A stretch of 64,000 nt of DNA. Source: Pseudomonas sp. LB-090624. GTDB lineage: Bacteria; Pseudomonadota; Gammaproteobacteria; Pseudomonadales; Pseudomonadaceae. The notes beneath the pieces are model-generated. The model was not told the origin of the DNA, made no database searches, and saw nothing but the letters and a program-made list of their open reading frames with translations. This document shows, one piece after another, positions 61,301 to 64,000 of this stretch (position 1 is the stretch's first letter; every line of letters begins with the position of its first letter). Position numbers and translations under genes: made by a program. The stretch lies in NCBI RefSeq assembly GCF_003205205.1, contig NZ_QJRL01000011.1, forward strand, positions 1 through 64,000, written 5' to 3'.

Positions 61301-62707
61301 ATGCAACCCCTGCGCACGCTCAGCCTTTGGATGGACCAGCTCGACGAGCCACTGTGCGCCCGCCCAGCCCTGCGCGACGACCTGGACGCGGATGTGTGCA
61401 TCATCGGTGCCGGCTACACCGGCCTGTGGACCGCCTATTACCTCAAGCGCCAGGCACCCCAGCTGAACATTGCAGTCATCGATGCCAACATCGCCGGTTT
61501 CGGCGCCTCGGGGCGCAACGGCGGCTGGCTGATGGGCAACCTGCTTGGCGAAGACCGCTTGCTTGCGAGCCTGTCGCCACAACAGCGACGCAGCAGTACC
61601 GACCTGCTGCACGGTATTCCCGATGAAGTACACCGCGTGCTGCAACGCGAAGGCATCGACTGCGACTACCGCAAAGGCGGTGTGCTGTACTGCGCCGCGC
61701 GCTACCCGGAACAGGAGCGCAGCCTGCGTGGCTACCTCGATGACTTGTATCGCCAGGGCATGACCGAGGACGACTACCGCTGGTTACGCCCCGAACAACT
61801 GGACGCCCAGCTGCGGGTCAGCAACGCCTACGGCGCCATCTACAGCCCGCACACCGCCACCATCCAGCCCGCCAAGCTGGTACGCGGGCTGGCCCGGGCC
61901 GTTGAGGCGCTGGGCGTACCGATCTACGAGAACACCCCGGCCATCGATTGGCAGCCCGGCGAGGTACGTACTCCGCTGGCGCGCATCCGCTGCCAATGGA
62001 TGGTGCCCGCCGTGGAAGGCTATGCAGCCAGCCTGCCGCCGCTGGGCAAACATCAGTTGCCGGTACAGAGCCTGCTGGTAGCCACCGAGCCGTTGCCGGA
62101 AACCACCTGGGAGCAGATTGGCCTGAGCCAGGGCCAGGCCTTCAGTGAAAGCAGCCGCCAAGTCACCTATGGCCAGCGGACTGCTGACAACCGCCTGGTG
62201 TTCGGCGCACGGGGTGGCTACCGCTTTGGTGGCCGCCTACGCGAAAACTTCAACCTCGACGAGCACGAAATCGAGCTGCGCCGCTACCTGTTCAGCGAGC
62301 TGTTCCCACAGCTCAAGCACGTGCGCATCACCCATTCGTGGGGCGGTAACCTTGGCATGGCGCGGCGCTTCCGCCCGCACATGCTCTGCGACCGCCAGCG
62401 CGGCATCGCCCTGGCCGGCGGCTACGGCGGCGAAGGTGTCGGTGCCACCAACCTGGGCGGACGCACCCTGGCAGCGCTGATCCTCAACCAGCACAACGAG
62501 CTGACCGCGCAACCCTGGGTGCTCGACAACCGACCCGTATCAAGCCTGGCCAGCTGGCCACCCGAACCCTGCCGCTGGCTGGGCTACAACGCGATCATCC
62601 AGAGTTTCGTCCACGAGGACCGGACCCTCGCCAACCCCGCCAGTGCGCCGTGGAGGCGGCGCCTGGCCAGCAACCTTGCGGACCTCATGGAAGGCTTCAT
62701 GCACTGA
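61301..62707 (+). CDS. FAD-dependent amine oxidoreductase (DAO/PuuB type)
   Basis: 468 residues. FAD-binding IIGAGYTGLWTAYYL with G36-G38-G41, then GFGASGRNGGWLMGNLLGE, typical of gamma-glutamylputrescine oxidase and related DadA-like enzymes, and a C-terminal flavin block GIALAGGYGGEGVGATNLGG. Start at 61301 follows GGAG (9-nt spacing); a TTG eight codons earlier is possible. With the polyamine-type binding protein downstream, oxidation of an amine or glutamylated amine is likely. Substrate not shown by sequence. Confidence 0.87.
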   Translation: MQPLRTLSLWMDQLDEPLCARPALRDDLDADVCIIGAGYTGLWTAYYLKRQAPQLNIAVIDANIAGFGASGRNGGWLMGNLLGEDRLLASLSPQQRRSSTDLLHGIPDEVHRVLQREGIDCDYRKGGVLYCAARYPEQERSLRGYLDDLYRQGMTEDDYRWLRPEQLDAQLRVSNAYGAIYSPHTATIQPAKLVRGLARAVEALGVPIYENTPAIDWQPGEVRTPLARIRCQWMVPAVEGYAASLPPLGKHQLPVQSLLVATEPLPETTWEQIGLSQGQAFSESSRQVTYGQRTADNRLVFGARGGYRFGGRLRENFNLDEHEIELRRYLFSELFPQLKHVRITHSWGGNLGMARRFRPHMLCDRQRGIALAGGYGGEGVGATNLGGRTLAALILNQHNELTAQPWVLDNRPVSSLASWPPEPCRWLGYNAIIQSFVHEDRTLANPASAPWRRRLASNLADLMEGFMH

Positions 62708-62740
62708 CTTCCCTTTTACCCGACACAGGATCCACCGGTC

Positions 62741-63082
62741 ATGAGCATCACCCAGTTCAAGAACACCGACAGCGCCGTGCTCGACAGTTCCAACCCCGTT
62801 GCGGTACCGCTCGGCGAGCCAGTGGCCGTGACCTCGGTCACCAGCGTGGAGCGCAGCGATGGCGTCGAAACCGGCATCTGGGAATGCACCCCGGGGCGGT
62901 GGCGGCGGCAGATCGTGCAACAGGAGTTCTGCCATTTCATCAAGGGCCGCTGCACCTTCACCCCGGACGGTGGCGAGCCCTTGGTCATAGAAGCCGGAGA
63001 CGCACTGATGCTACCGGCCAATAGCACCGGCACCTGGGATATCCAGGAGACCGTGCGCAAGACCTACGTACTTATCTTCTGA
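62741..63082 (+). CDS. Cupin-domain protein (EutQ/DUF861 type)
   Basis: 113 residues, one small beta-barrel. GIWECTPGRWRRQIVQQEFCHFIKG (split around WR) and VIEAGDALMLPANSTGTWDI follow the cupin_3 pattern, where a Trp and Glu/His site takes the place of the full His triad. Commonly co-transcribed with amine or amino acid oxidase genes. Role unknown, possibly handling the aldehyde or a ring product. Confidence 0.85.
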   Translation: MSITQFKNTDSAVLDSSNPVAVPLGEPVAVTSVTSVERSDGVETGIWECTPGRWRRQIVQQEFCHFIKGRCTFTPDGGEPLVIEAGDALMLPANSTGTWDIQETVRKTYVLIF

Positions 63083-63107
63083 TCCGCTGATCGCCTGCCT
63101 TCGATAA

Positions 63108-64000
<893 letters not shown>

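Overview
The window is a stretch of a fluorescent Pseudomonas chromosome, most likely of the P. putida group. The evidence is the high-GC coding sequence, the short REP palindromes of the putida type (CCTGTGGGAGCGGGC... cores), and the order of its conserved clusters: mla-murA-his, kds-lpt-rpoN-pts, fagA-fumC-orfX-sodA, mreBCD-maf-rng-yhdP-tldD, gatCAB, roxSR, and dpp with oprD. Nearly all of it is conserved core genome. No rRNA, tRNA, CRISPR array, transposase or integrase was seen.

Layout. At 1-3225 lie a CynX-like MFS transporter (cut by the left edge), its GntR/FadR-type regulator and a divergent lipoprotein phosphatase. At 3297-11221, all on the minus strand and read mlaFEDCB, ibaG, murA, hisG, hisD, hisC, are outer-membrane lipid transport, the first committed step of peptidoglycan synthesis, and histidine biosynthesis. 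At 11472-18483, on the plus strand, kdsD-kdsC-lptC-lptA-lptB (Kdo synthesis and LPS export) run into rpoN-hpf-ptsN-rapZ-npr (sigma-54, ribosome hibernation and nitrogen PTS). A ZIP metal transporter follows, then a Fur-box-controlled iron-starvation operon fagA-fumC-orfX-sodA (19476-22380).

At 22490-35635 are pmbA, darP and tldD, then a nitrilase-type hydrolase, yhdP, rng, maf and mreDCB. At 35841-39052 is the gatCAB amidotransferase. At 39181-46031 are a small RlpA-like lipoprotein, a Ca/Na antiporter, AroP, an AEC permease, the redox two-component pair RoxSR and a SIMPL-domain protein. At 46370-57016 is a dipeptide uptake locus with three different periplasmic binding proteins, an OprD-family porin and one DppBCDF permease. 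At 59234-64000 are a 24-residue membrane peptide gene, a PhnA-like membrane protein, and a set of four genes (AraC-type regulator with an N-terminal SnoaL-like domain, FAD amine oxidase, cupin, polyamine-type binding protein) that looks like an amine-use module running off the right edge.

The one clearly accessory stretch is 57017-59107. A 2,091-bp insertion sits at the 3' end of dppF and is bounded on its right by a second copy of the last 137 bp of dppF. Only four bases differ between the copies, and every difference is synonymous or lies in the stop codon. The insertion carries a complete EamA-type drug/metabolite exporter, the C-terminal remnant of a CPA2 cation:proton antiporter and short unrecognised frames, with visibly lower GC. 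Other points worth checking are two genes that appear to start at ATT (mreC and the Ca/Na antiporter), paired hairpins between mreB and mreC, and the tiny membrane peptide gene.
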